Below are positions 1 through 5,541 of a stretch of DNA of 5,715 bases, in pieces. The translations under genes were made by a program, and so were the position numbers. The stretch comes from CAYVBN01 sp964538565 (GTDB taxonomy: Bacteria; Pseudomonadota; Alphaproteobacteria; Rhizobiales; Xanthobacteraceae). The notes beneath the pieces were generated by a model that saw nothing but the letters and a program-made list of their open reading frames with translations, had not been told where the DNA came from and searched no databases. Positions within the stretch are counted from its first letter, which is position 1. The number at the start of each line of letters is the position of its first letter. Location of the stretch: the NCBI GenBank assembly GCA_964538565.1, contig CAZIGW010000210.1:1-5715 (forward strand), written 5' to 3'.

Positions 1-305
1 ACCGGCCCGAAGATGCGGGTGCCGACCGGCTCCATCTGCGGGTTGATCAGCACCGCGGCGTTGCGGTCGAAGCGGATGATCGAGCCGTCGGCGCGGCGGA
101 TGTCCTTCGCCACGCGCACGACGACCGCCTTCATCACGTCGCCCTTCTTCACGCGTCCGCGCGGAATCGCCTCCTTGACCGACACGACGATGACGTCGCC
201 GATCGTGGCGTACTACCGCTTCGAACCACCCAGCACCTTGATGCACATGACGCGGCGCGCGCCGGAATTGTCCGCCACGTCGAGGTTCGTCTGCATCTGG
301 ATCAT
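1..305 (-). pseudogene. rplN: 50S ribosomal protein L14, 5' part, interrupted by an in-frame TAG at codon 31; 3' end beyond the window
   Basis: L14 binds 23S rRNA at the subunit interface and helps form an intersubunit bridge with 16S rRNA; the silencing factor RsfS docks on it (family knowledge). Reading leftward from ATG 305-303 gives [20 protein letters not shown], then [10 protein letters not shown], then a TAG stop (213-215), then YATIGDVIVVSVKEAIPRGR and onward in the same frame to GTRIFGP at the window edge. This covers 101 of about 122 codons expected for the family. Hallmarks on both sides of the stop are intact ([42 protein letters not shown]). Relatives carry Lys or Arg where the TAG lies; AAG to TAG is one base change. 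A Shine-Dalgarno GAGG (315-312) lies 6 nt before the start, 37 nt after rpsQ. I class it as broken only formally: identity is near certain, but whether the stop exists in the cell is doubtful. Confidence 0.85.
213..215 (-). other. rplN: Premature in-frame amber (TAG) codon within rplN
   Basis: On the plus strand the bases are CTA, read as TAG on the coding strand. It is codon 31 counted from ATG 305-303, flanked by CGG (Arg30) and TAC (Tyr32) in an otherwise continuous L14 frame. No frameshift is involved: upstream and downstream residues both match L14 in the same phase. If read as a stop, the product would be a 30-residue peptide. The codon is seen directly; whether it is a sequence error, a suppressed codon or a true mutation cannot be decided here. 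Confidence 0.95.
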
Positions 306-342
306 GATGCACCTCGTCCTCTCTTATGCGCGCGCGACGCGC

Positions 343-588
343 TCACTTCGCTCTCTTTTCGCCCTGGACCACCGCCCAGCGCTTCGTCTTGGAGATCGGG
401 CGGTGTTCCTCGATCCATACCGTGTCGCCGACCGAGAACTCGTTCTTCTCGTCGTGGGCGTGGTACTTCTTCGAACGCCGCACCGTCTTCTTCAGGACCG
501 GATGCGTGAAGCGACGCTCGACACGGACGACGACCGTCTTGTCCTGCTTGTCGCTCACCACGATGCCCTGGAGCATCCGCTTCGGCAT
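343..588 (-). CDS. rpsQ: 30S ribosomal protein S17
   Basis: S17 is a primary 16S rRNA-binding protein that nucleates assembly of the 30S body. The 81-residue product has the OB-fold pattern of the family: MPKRMLQGIVVSDKQDKTVV at the N-terminus, then RVERRFTHPVLKKTVRRSKK (residues 22-41), the loop YHAHDEKNEFSVGDTVWIEE (42-61) and the C-terminal signature RPISKTKRWAVV (63-74). Length is normal. The start ATG (588-586) follows a strong AAGGAGG Shine-Dalgarno at 5 nt spacing whose first two bases belong to the rpmC stop codon, so translation is probably coupled to L29. The gene ends in TGA. In E. coli rpsQ closes the S10 operon; here only 37 nt separate it from rplN, suggesting the message continues into the spc genes (inference). 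Confidence 0.97.
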   Translation of the reverse strand: MPKRMLQGIVVSDKQDKTVVVRVERRFTHPVLKKTVRRSKKYHAHDEKNEFSVGDTVWIEEHRPISKTKRWAVVQGEKRAK

Positions 589-593
589 CTGGG

Positions 594-600
594 CCTCCTT
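594..600 (-). promoter_or_regulatory. rpsQ ribosome binding site overlapping the rpmC stop codon
   Basis: The coding strand reads TAAGGAGGCCCAGATG. The AAGGAGG motif is close to the ideal anti-16S match and lies 5 nt before the rpsQ ATG. Its two leading A bases are the last two bases of the rpmC TAA stop. A ribosome terminating on rpmC therefore sits on the rpsQ initiation site, favouring coupled reinitiation (inference from the arrangement). Confidence 0.8.
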
Positions 601-805
601 ACTTCGACTTCGTCTGCGCGCTGCGTTTCTGCCGCGCGATGGTTCGGATGCGCGCGATGTTGCGGCGGACCTCCCGCACGCGCGCGGTGTTCTCGAGCTG
701 TCCGGTCGCCCGCTGGAAACGCAGGTTGAACTGCTCCTTCTTGAGCTTGAGCAGCTCGTCGTCGAGCTGGTCGGGGCTCATTGCCCTCAGGTCACTCGTG
801 TTCAT
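599..805 (-). CDS. rpmC: 50S ribosomal protein L29
   Basis: L29 is a small all-helical protein beside the polypeptide exit tunnel, next to L23, where it contributes to the surface met by trigger factor and SRP. From ATG 805 the product is 68 residues: MNTSDLRAMSPDQLDDELLK, then LKKEQFNLRFQRATGQLENT (21-40) and ARVREVRRNIARIRTIARQK (41-60), ending in a basic tail. The QFNLRFQ-ATGQLENTARVR block is the family signature in alphaproteobacteria. Three in-frame ATGs are possible: 823 (TGATG overlap with the rplP stop), 817 (GGAG, 829-826, 8 nt upstream) and 805 (GAAGGG 4 nt upstream). I prefer 805 because relatives start right at the M-x-x-S/A-D-L-R segment, but 817 (72 aa) is a serious alternative. 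Ends with TAA. Identity is secure; the start is uncertain by up to 6 codons. Confidence 0.9.
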   Translation of the reverse strand: MNTSDLRAMSPDQLDDELLKLKKEQFNLRFQRATGQLENTARVREVRRNIARIRTIARQKRSAQTKSK

Positions 806-809
806 GACG

Positions 810-815
810 CCCTTC
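810..815 (-). promoter_or_regulatory. Candidate rpmC ribosome binding site (GAAGGG) for the ATG at 805
   Basis: GAAGGG on the coding strand lies 4 nt before ATG 805-803, a slightly short spacing. A competing GGAG at 829-826, inside the last codons of rplP, lies 8 nt before the alternative ATG 817-815. The two sites support different starts; homology favours 805. Confidence 0.4.
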
Positions 816-822
816 ATCGACA

Positions 823-1236
823 TCACTCCGCGATGCGCGCGACGAAGCGCGTCTTGATCGGCAGTTTCGCCGCCGCGAGCGCGAGCGCCTCGCGCGCGAG
901 CTGGATCGGAACGCCGTCGATCTCGAACATGATGCGGCCCGGCTTGACCCGGCACACCCACAGTTCGGGCGCGCCCTTGCCGGAGCCCATGCGCACCTCG
1001 AGCGGCTTCTTCGACACCGGTACGTCCGGGAACACCCGGATCCACACACGTCCGGCGCGCTTCATGTGGCGCGTCATGGCGCGCCGCGCCGCCTCGATCT
1101 GGCGTGGGCTCACCCGGTCGGGCTCGAGCGCCTGCCGCCCGTACTGACCGAAGCTCAGTTCGGCTCCGCTCGTCGCGATGCCGCGAATGCGGCCCTTGTG
1201 GGCCTTGCGGAACTTGGTGCGGGTCGGTTGCAGCAT
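823..1236 (-). CDS. rplP: 50S ribosomal protein L16
   Basis: L16 binds near the A-site side of the 50S subunit, contacting 5S/23S rRNA and the elbow of tRNA, and is needed late in 50S maturation. The product is 137 residues, the family's normal length. It opens MLQPTRTKFRKAHKGRIRG (1-19), has FGQYGRQALEPDRVSPRQIE (29-48) and ARRAMTRHMKRAGRVWIRVF (50-69), then the conserved core KPLEVRMGSGKGAPELWVCR (78-97) and VKPGRIMFEIDGV (97-109). Arg82 in EVRMGSGKG aligns with E. coli Arg81, the residue hydroxylated by RoxA in that species. ATG 1236 follows AGGAGAGG with 9 nt spacing; 30 nt separate it from rpsC. The TGA stop shares bases with a possible rpmC ATG (TGATG). No abnormalities were seen. Confidence 0.98.
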   Translation of the reverse strand: MLQPTRTKFRKAHKGRIRGIATSGAELSFGQYGRQALEPDRVSPRQIEAARRAMTRHMKRAGRVWIRVFPDVPVSKKPLEVRMGSGKGAPELWVCRVKPGRIMFEIDGVPIQLAREALALAAAKLPIKTRFVARIAE

Positions 1237-1266
1237 GGCTGGACGCCTCTCCTAATCCTCGTCGGC

Positions 1267-1965
1267 TCACGCCGCGTCGCGGCGCGGGCGACCGGCGTCG
1301 CCCTCGGCCAGACGCTTGTCCTGCGCCATCGGATCGTGCTCGAGGATCTCGCCCTTGAAGATCCAGACCTTGACCCCGCAGGTGCCGTAGGTGGTGAACG
1401 CGGTGGCGACGCCGTAGTCGACGTCGGCGCGCAGCGTGTGCAGCGGCACGCGGCCTTCGCGGTACCACTCCATGCGCGCGATCTCCGCCCCGCCGAGCCG
1501 GCCGGAGCAGTTGATTCGGATGCCCTCGGCGCCGAGCCGCATCGCCGACTGCACGGCGCGCTTCATGGCACGGCGGAAGGCGACGCGCCGCTCGAGCTGC
1601 TGGGCGATCGACTCGGCGACGAGCTGCGCGTCGAGCTCGGGCTTGCGGACCTCGATGATGTTGATGACCACGTCAGAATCGGTGAGGTCCGCGACGCGCC
1701 GGCGCAGCTTCTCGATGTCGGCGCCCTTCCTGCCGATGACGACGCCGGGACGGGCCGAATGGATCGTCACCCGGCACTTCTTGTGCGGGCGCTCGATCAC
1801 GATCTTCGACACCGCCGCCTGCTTGAGGCTCTTCATCAGCTCGCGGCGGATCTCCATGTCCTCGTGCAGCAGCTTTCCGTACTCGTTCTTGCCGGCAAAC
1901 CAGCGCGAATCCCACGTGCGGTTGATGCCGAGCCGCAAGCCTACCGGATTGACCTTCTGACCCAT
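1267..1965 (-). CDS. rpsC: 30S ribosomal protein S3
   Basis: S3 sits in the 30S head at the mRNA entry tunnel, where with S4 and S5 it contributes to mRNA unwinding. The 232-residue product begins MGQKVNPVGLRLGINRTWDS. The N-terminal part leads into a KH RNA-binding domain with the GxxG loop as GRKG at 78-81 (in RPGVVIGRKGADIEKL). The C-terminal domain contains RRAMKRAVQSAMRLGAEGIR (131-150), SGRLGGAEIAR (154-164), and YREGRVPLHTLRADVDYG (168-185), followed by GVKVWIFKGEI (197-207). A short charged tail of about 25 residues is variable in the family. ATG 1965 has AAGGAG 7 nt upstream and lies 25 nt from rplV; stop is TGA. Length and motifs are normal. Confidence 0.98.
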   Translation of the reverse strand: MGQKVNPVGLRLGINRTWDSRWFAGKNEYGKLLHEDMEIRRELMKSLKQAAVSKIVIERPHKKCRVTIHSARPGVVIGRKGADIEKLRRRVADLTDSDVVINIIEVRKPELDAQLVAESIAQQLERRVAFRRAMKRAVQSAMRLGAEGIRINCSGRLGGAEIARMEWYREGRVPLHTLRADVDYGVATAFTTYGTCGVKVWIFKGEILEHDPMAQDKRLAEGDAGRPRRDAA

Positions 1966-1990
1966 CGGTCCTCTCCTTACTCCCGCCGCC

Positions 1991-2371
1991 TCACGCGTTC
2001 GCCTCGACCTGACGAACGACGATCGTCAGCTGCGAGAACGGCTTGAAGATGCGCCCGACGCGGCCGCGGCCGCGCGGGACGAAACGCTTGATCACCAGCC
2101 CCTTGCCCACGTGCGCCTCGGCGACCACCAGATCGTCGACGTCGAGGTCGTGGTTGTTCTCCGCGTTGGCGATCGCCGACTCCAGGCACTTGCGCACGTC
2201 CTTGGCGATGCGCTTGCGCGAGAACTCGAGATCGGCCAGCGCCGTCGCCACCTTCTTGCCGCGGATCAACTGCGCGACGAGATTGAGCTTCTGCGGGCTG
2301 ATCCGCAGCATGCGGGCCACCGCCTTGGCCTCGTTGTCGGCGAGGCTGCGTCCGCGCGCCTTCTTGCTCAT
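1991..2371 (-). CDS. rplV: 50S ribosomal protein L22
   Basis: L22 spans the 50S subunit; its globular part lies near the tunnel exit and its long beta-hairpin lines the tunnel opposite L4. The 126-residue product has the helical core SPQKLNLVAQLIRGKKVATA (25-44), RKRIAKDVRKCLESAIANAE (52-71), then NNHDLDVDDLVVAEAHVGKG (72-91). The hairpin runs about 84-118 with the tip around LVIKRFVPRGRGRVGRIF (92-109), the segment where deletions confer macrolide resistance in E. coli. The tip is intact here, so no resistance allele is evident. The start at 2371 follows a perfect AGGAGG at 6 nt. It lies 16 nt after rpsS and 25 nt before rpsC; stop TGA. Length is slightly above the E. coli protein because of a longer N-terminus, which is common in alphaproteobacteria. 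Confidence 0.98.
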   Translation of the reverse strand: MSKKARGRSLADNEAKAVARMLRISPQKLNLVAQLIRGKKVATALADLEFSRKRIAKDVRKCLESAIANAENNHDLDVDDLVVAEAHVGKGLVIKRFVPRGRGRVGRIFKPFSQLTIVVRQVEANA

Positions 2372-2377
2372 CGCCTG

Positions 2378-2383
2378 CCTCCT
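2378..2383 (-). promoter_or_regulatory. Consensus ribosome binding site of rplV
   Basis: A full AGGAGG on the coding strand lies 6 nt before the rplV ATG, inside the 16-nt rpsS-rplV spacer. It is the best match to the anti-Shine-Dalgarno among the intergenic sites in the window and fixes the start at 2371. Confidence 0.8.
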
Positions 2384-2387
2384 CGCC

Positions 2388-2672
2388 TTACGGGGTTGCC
2401 CGCTTCGCCTTCCGGTCGGCCGAATGGCCGTGGAAGGTGCGCGTCGGCGAGAATTCGCCGAACTTGTGGCCGACCATCTCCTCGGTGACGAGCACCGGGA
2501 TATGCTTGTGGCCGTTGTAGACGCCGAAGGTCAGCCCGACGAACTGCGGCAGTATCGTCGAGCGCCGGCTCCAGATCTTGATCACGTCGTGCCGGCCCGA
2601 CGCCCGCGCGGCCTCCGCCTTCTTCAGCAGATAGCCGTCGACGAATGGGCCCTTCCAAACCGAACGCGCCAT
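2388..2672 (-). CDS. rpsS: 30S ribosomal protein S19
   Basis: S19 sits at the top of the 30S head, pairs with S13, and contacts the large subunit and A-site tRNA region. The 94-residue product is of normal length. It opens MARSVWKGPFVDGYLLKKAE (1-20), then has IKIWSRRSTILPQFVGLTFG (31-50), VYNGHKHIPVLVTEEMVGHK (51-70) and FGEFSPTRTFHGHSADRKAK (71-90). The central NGHKHIPV..T.EMVGHKLGEF-type motif and the PTRTF-GH element are the family signature. The start ATG 2672 follows GAGG at 7 nt, which begins one base after the rplB TAA stop, so initiation is likely coupled. The gene ends in TAA. Nothing unusual was seen. Confidence 0.98.
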   Translation of the reverse strand: MARSVWKGPFVDGYLLKKAEAARASGRHDVIKIWSRRSTILPQFVGLTFGVYNGHKHIPVLVTEEMVGHKFGEFSPTRTFHGHSADRKAKRATP

Positions 2673-2684
2673 GGGCTGCCCTCG

Positions 2685-3521
2685 TTACTTCTTCTTCCGC
2701 GCGTGGCGGCTCGAAATGATGAACTTGTTGGTCGACTTGTTCTTGCGCGTCTTCTTGCCCTTGGTGGGGAAGCCCCACGGGGTGACCGGATGACGCCCGC
2801 CCGAGGTGCGGCCCTCGCCGCCGCCGTGCGGATGATCGACCGGGTTCATGGCGACGCCGCGGTTGTGCGGCCGGCGGCCGAGCCAGCGCGTGCGGCCGGC
2901 CTTGCCGATCGAGATGTTCATGTGGTCGGGGTTGGAGACCGCGCCGACCGTCGCCATGCAGCGGCCGTGCACCAGGCGCTGCTCGCCGGAATTGAGCCGC
3001 AGGATGACGTACTGCTGGTCGCGCCCGACGATCTGCGCGTAGCCGCCGGCCGAGCGGGCGAGCTGTCCGCCCTTGCCCATCTTGAGCTCGATGTTGTGCA
3101 CGATCGTGCCGATCGGCATGTTGCCCATCGGCATGGCGTTGCCCGGCTTCACGTCCACGTATTCGCCCGAAACCACCGTGTCGCCTTCGCCGAGCCGCTG
3201 CGGCGCCAGGATGTAGGCGAGCTCGCCGTCCTCGTACTTGATGAGGGCGATGAAGGCGGTGCGATTCGGATCGTACTCGATGCGTTCGACGCGCGCCGGC
3301 GCGTCGAACTTCTGCCGCTTGAAGTCGATCGTCCGGTAGGCCCGCTTGTGCCCGCCGCCGCGGAACCGCACGGTGACGCGGCCGTTGCTGTTGCGCCCGC
3401 CCGACGAGATCTTGCCTTCCGTCAGCGCCTTGACCGGCTTGCCCTTGTACAGCGCCGAGCGGTCGACGAGCACCAGCTGACGCTGGCTCGGGGTGACGGG
3501 CTTGTATGTCTTGAGTGCCAT
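2685..3521 (-). CDS. rplB: 50S ribosomal protein L2
   Basis: L2 is a primary 23S rRNA-binding protein required for subunit association and peptidyl-transferase activity; it lies close to the catalytic centre. The 278-residue product begins MALKTYKPVTPSQRQLVLVD. The OB-like RNA-binding part includes GRVTVRFRGGGHKRAYRTID (47-66) and IEYDPNRTAFIALIKYEDGE (81-100). The SH3-like part includes GTIVHNIELKMGKGGQLARS (138-157) and ATVGAVSNPDHMNISIGKAG (190-209). The C-terminal hallmark MNPVDHPHGGGEGRTSGGRH is at 225-244; His230 appears to match E. coli His229, implicated in activity. The tail TRKNKSTNKFIISSRHARKK is basic, as expected. ATG 3521 has GGAG 7 nt upstream, 19 nt after rplW; stop TAA. Full length with no missing motif. 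Confidence 0.98.
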   Translation of the reverse strand: MALKTYKPVTPSQRQLVLVDRSALYKGKPVKALTEGKISSGGRNSNGRVTVRFRGGGHKRAYRTIDFKRQKFDAPARVERIEYDPNRTAFIALIKYEDGELAYILAPQRLGEGDTVVSGEYVDVKPGNAMPMGNMPIGTIVHNIELKMGKGGQLARSAGGYAQIVGRDQQYVILRLNSGEQRLVHGRCMATVGAVSNPDHMNISIGKAGRTRWLGRRPHNRGVAMNPVDHPHGGGEGRTSGGRHPVTPWGFPTKGKKTRKNKSTNKFIISSRHARKKK

Positions 3522-3540
3522 GATGCTGCTCCGACCCCGC

Positions 3541-3840
3541 TCACAGACCCGTCGTCACGTCGATCCTGTGACCCTCTTCGAGGGTCACGATCGCTTTCTT
3601 CACGTCCGACTGCTCGCCGAGCGAGCCGCGGAAGGCCTTTTTCTTGCCCTTGCGGATGAGCGTGTTGACGCTCTTCACCTTGACGTCGAACAGCTTCTCG
3701 ACCGCTTCCTTGATCTGCGGCTTGGTGGCGGTGCGCGCCACCTTGAAGATCACCTGGTTGCGCTCGGAGGCGAGCGTCGCCTTCTCGGTGATCACCGGCG
3801 AGACGATGACGTCGTAATGGCGCGGGTCGTTGGTGGTCAT
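3541..3840 (-). CDS. rplW: 50S ribosomal protein L23
   Basis: L23 flanks the exit of the polypeptide tunnel and is the main docking site for trigger factor and for SRP. The 99-residue product has the N-terminal segment YDVIVSPVITEKATLASERN (9-28); Glu19 in ITEKAT fits the acidic docking residue (E. coli Glu18). The middle QVIFKVARTATKPQIKEAVE (29-48) and KLFDVKVKSVNTLIRKGKKK (49-68) form the rRNA-binding fold with its basic extended loop, and KKAIVTLEEGHRID closes the sheet. Length is typical. The ATG overlaps the rplD stop as ATGA (4-nt overlap), with GGAGG 10 nt upstream inside rplD, so L4 and L23 are probably translationally coupled. Stop TGA; a 19-nt gap precedes rplB. Confidence 0.98.
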   Translation of the reverse strand: MTTNDPRHYDVIVSPVITEKATLASERNQVIFKVARTATKPQIKEAVEKLFDVKVKSVNTLIRKGKKKAFRGSLGEQSDVKKAIVTLEEGHRIDVTTGL

Positions 3841-4457
3841 TTGAATCGCGCCTCCAGTGCATCGACCGCAGCCTTGGTCAGAACGAGCTTGGTGCGGCGC
3901 ATGATGTCGTAGTCGTTGATGCCCTGGACCGGCAGCACGTCGATGTTCGGCAGATTGCGCGCGGCGAGGCGGAAATTGGCCTCCACCTCGGCGCCGTCGA
4001 TGATCAGCGCGTTGTCGAGGCCGAGCTTCTCGAACCGGGTCTTCAGCGCCTTGGTCTTGGGATCGGCGATCGAGGCCTTGTCGATCACGACGATGTCGCC
4101 GTCACGCGCCTTGGCCGAGAGCGCGTGCCTGAGCGCGAGCGCGCGCACCTTCTTGGGCAGGTCGATGGCGTGGCTGCGCACGACCGGTCCGAACGCGCGC
4201 CCGCCGCCGCGAAACAGGTTGACGCGCGCCGAACCGTGGCGGGCGCTGCCCGTGCCCTTCTGCTTGTACATCTTCTTGCCGGTGCGGGCGATGTCGGCGC
4301 GGTTCTTCACCGCGTGCGTTCCCCGCTGGCGCTTGGCGAGCTGCCAGAGAACGCAGCGGTGCAGGATGTCGGCGCGCGGCTCGAGGCCGAAGATCGCATC
4401 CGACAGCGTCACCGAGCCGGCCGCCTTGCCGTCGAGGGTCGTGATCGTCAGTTCCAT
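3837..4457 (-). CDS. rplD: 50S ribosomal protein L4
   Basis: L4 folds onto 23S rRNA domain I and its long loop narrows the exit tunnel opposite L22. In E. coli it also represses its own operon, a mechanism not generally shown for alphaproteobacteria. The 206-residue product starts MELTITTLDGKAAGSVTLSD. The tunnel loop lies about 43-92, containing RQRGTHAVKNRADIARTGKK (43-62), MYKQKGTGSARHGS (63-76) and RGGGRAFGP (83-91); the macrolide-associated KQKGTG element is intact. The globular part follows with KKVRALALRHALSAKA (102-117) and DNALIIDG (148-155), ending YDIMRRTKLVLTKAAVDALE. ATG 4457 comes one base after the rplC TGA, with AGGAGG 9 nt upstream inside rplC. The TGA stop overlaps the rplW ATG. 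Confidence 0.98.
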   Translation of the reverse strand: MELTITTLDGKAAGSVTLSDAIFGLEPRADILHRCVLWQLAKRQRGTHAVKNRADIARTGKKMYKQKGTGSARHGSARVNLFRGGGRAFGPVVRSHAIDLPKKVRALALRHALSAKARDGDIVVIDKASIADPKTKALKTRFEKLGLDNALIIDGAEVEANFRLAARNLPNIDVLPVQGINDYDIMRRTKLVLTKAAVDALEARFK

Positions 4458-4458
4458 G

Positions 4459-5181
4459 TCACGCTCCCTCCTGCTGCGCCGGCGCCGGCTGCTCGGCGGC
4501 CGATTCCGGCAGCCGGAACTTGCCCGGCTTCGGCGCCTCCTTCGGCAGCGACTTCTTCACGGCGTCGCGCACCGTGATCCAGCCGCCCTTGGCGCCCGGA
4601 ACCGCCCCTTCGACCATGATGAGGCCGCGCTCCACGTCCGTCCGCACCACGCGCAGGTTGAGCGTGGTCACGCGCTCGACGCCCAGGTGCCCCGGCATCT
4701 TCTTGTTCTTGAAGGTCTTGCCCGGATCCTGGCGGCCGCCGGTCGAACCGATCGAACGATGCGAGATCGACACGCCGTGCGAAGCACGCAGGCCGCCGAA
4801 GTTCCAGCGCTTCATGCCGCCGGCGAAGCCCTTGCCGATCGAGGTGCCGGTCACGTCGACGAACTGGCCGACGACGAAATGGTCGGCGGTGATTTCCGCG
4901 CCGACCGGGATCAAACCGTCCTGGCTGACGCGGAATTCGGCGACCTTGCGTTTGGGCTCGACCTTGGCGACGGCGAAATGGCCGCGCTCGGCCTTCACCA
5001 CGTTCTTGACCTTGCGGGTGCCCGAGCCGAGCTGGAGGGCGACGTAGCCGTCCTTCTCGATGTTGCGATGGGCCACGACCTGGCAATTGGCGAGCCGCAG
5101 CACCGTGACGGGCACGTGCTCGCCCGCCTCGGTGTAGACCCGGGTCATCCCCATCTTCTGTGCGATCACTCCGGAACGCAT
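4459..5181 (-). CDS. rplC: 50S ribosomal protein L3
   Basis: L3 is an early 50S assembly protein whose extended finger approaches the peptidyl-transferase centre. From ATG 5181 the product is 240 residues, opening MRSGVIAQKMGMTRVYTEAG, the usual alphaproteobacterial form. The core has GSGTRKVKNVVKAERGHFA (52-70), TGTSIGKGFAGGMKRWNFGG (111-130) and ASHGVSISHRSIGSTGGRQD (133-152), then PGKTFKNKKMPGHLG (153-167). Gln151 aligns with the glutamine methylated by PrmB in E. coli (Q150). The last 15 residues (226-240) are rich in Pro, Ala, Gln and Glu, a variable tail seen in related species. Upstream in-frame ATG 5190 and TTG 5196 exist, but GAGG abuts ATG 5190 and is 9 nt from ATG 5181, so 5181 is preferred. 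Stop TGA lies one base before rplD. Confidence 0.97.
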   Translation of the reverse strand: MRSGVIAQKMGMTRVYTEAGEHVPVTVLRLANCQVVAHRNIEKDGYVALQLGSGTRKVKNVVKAERGHFAVAKVEPKRKVAEFRVSQDGLIPVGAEITADHFVVGQFVDVTGTSIGKGFAGGMKRWNFGGLRASHGVSISHRSIGSTGGRQDPGKTFKNKKMPGHLGVERVTTLNLRVVRTDVERGLIMVEGAVPGAKGGWITVRDAVKKSLPKEAPKPGKFRLPESAAEQPAPAQQEGA

Positions 5182-5190
5182 CTGCGTCAT

Positions 5191-5194
5191 CCTC
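5191..5194 (-). promoter_or_regulatory. rplC ribosome binding site that decides the start
   Basis: The coding strand reads GAGG followed directly by ATGACGCAG and then ATG. With no spacing to the first ATG (5190) and 9 nt to the second (5181), the site can serve only the second, whose protein also begins as L3 homologues do. The TTG at 5196 overlaps the site and is not credible. Confidence 0.65.
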
Positions 5195-5215
5195 AACTAG
5201 CGCTGCCCCGACGGC

Positions 5216-5524
5216 TCAGAGCTTGATCTCGACGTCCACACCGGCGGCGAGATCGAGCTTCATCAGCGCGTCCACCGTCTGCGGCGTCGGATCGACGATG
5301 TCGAGCAGCCGTTTGTGGGTGCGCATCTCGAACTGCTCGCGGCTCTTCTTGTCGATGTGGGGCGAGCGGTTCACCGTGAACTTCTCGATCTTGGTCGGCA
5401 GCGGGATAGGCCCGCGCACCTGTGCGCCGGTGCGCTTGGCGGTCGCCACGATCTCGCGCGTCGAGGCGTCGAGAATGCGGTGATCGAACGCCTTGAGCCG
5501 GATGCGGATGTTCTGGCCATTCAT
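5216..5524 (-). CDS. rpsJ: 30S ribosomal protein S10 (NusE)
   Basis: S10 belongs to the 30S head and, as NusE, pairs with NusB in transcription antitermination and can link NusG to the ribosome. The 102-residue product starts MNGQNIRIRLKAFDHRILDA, then STREIVATAKRTGAQVRGPI (21-40), PLPTKIEKFTVNRSPHIDKK (41-60) and SREQFEMRTHKRLLDIVDPT (61-80). The long ribosomal loop around SPHIDKKSREQFE (54-66) is intact. It ends TVDALMKLDLAAGVDVEIKL. Length equals the alphaproteobacterial norm. The reading frame is open upstream to 5569, but ATG 5524 is preferred because GGAG (5535-5532) lies 7 nt before it and homologues begin here. It follows tuf by 48 nt, a spacer holding a hairpin, and precedes rplC by 34 nt. 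Stop TGA. Confidence 0.97.
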   Translation of the reverse strand: MNGQNIRIRLKAFDHRILDASTREIVATAKRTGAQVRGPIPLPTKIEKFTVNRSPHIDKKSREQFEMRTHKRLLDIVDPTPQTVDALMKLDLAAGVDVEIKL

Positions 5525-5541
5525 GGGCTTTCTCCACGGCG

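Noticed and set aside
1..305. A programmed frameshift or alternative start rescuing rplN
   Set aside because: The frame is identical before and after the TAG, so a shift would destroy the match. A restart after the stop would omit the conserved N-terminal strands of L14.
13..729. A plus-strand open frame of 238 codons opposite rplN, rpsQ and rpmC
   Set aside because: It is open across the rplN region only as a shadow; the minus-strand frame has clear L14, S17 and L29 identity.
806..1468. Upstream extension of the rpmC frame through rplP into rpsC, giving a 289-residue product
   Set aside because: Only the last 68-74 residues are L29; the extension is the out-of-frame reading of rplP and rpsC with Arg/Ala-rich nonsense composition.
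1066..2046. A 326-codon plus-strand open frame opposite rplP and rpsC
   Set aside because: Antisense to two ribosomal genes, with shadow-like composition and no motif.
2043..3659. A 538-codon plus-strand open frame opposite rplV, rpsS, rplB and rplW
   Set aside because: It runs antisense through four well-conserved ribosomal genes, its translation is rich in Arg, Ala, Leu, Asp and His as GC-rich shadow frames are, and it has no recognisable domain.
3916..5226. A 436-codon plus-strand open frame opposite rplD and rplC
   Set aside because: It is explained as the antisense shadow of two genes with strong third-position GC bias; composition is low in structure and no family is recognisable.
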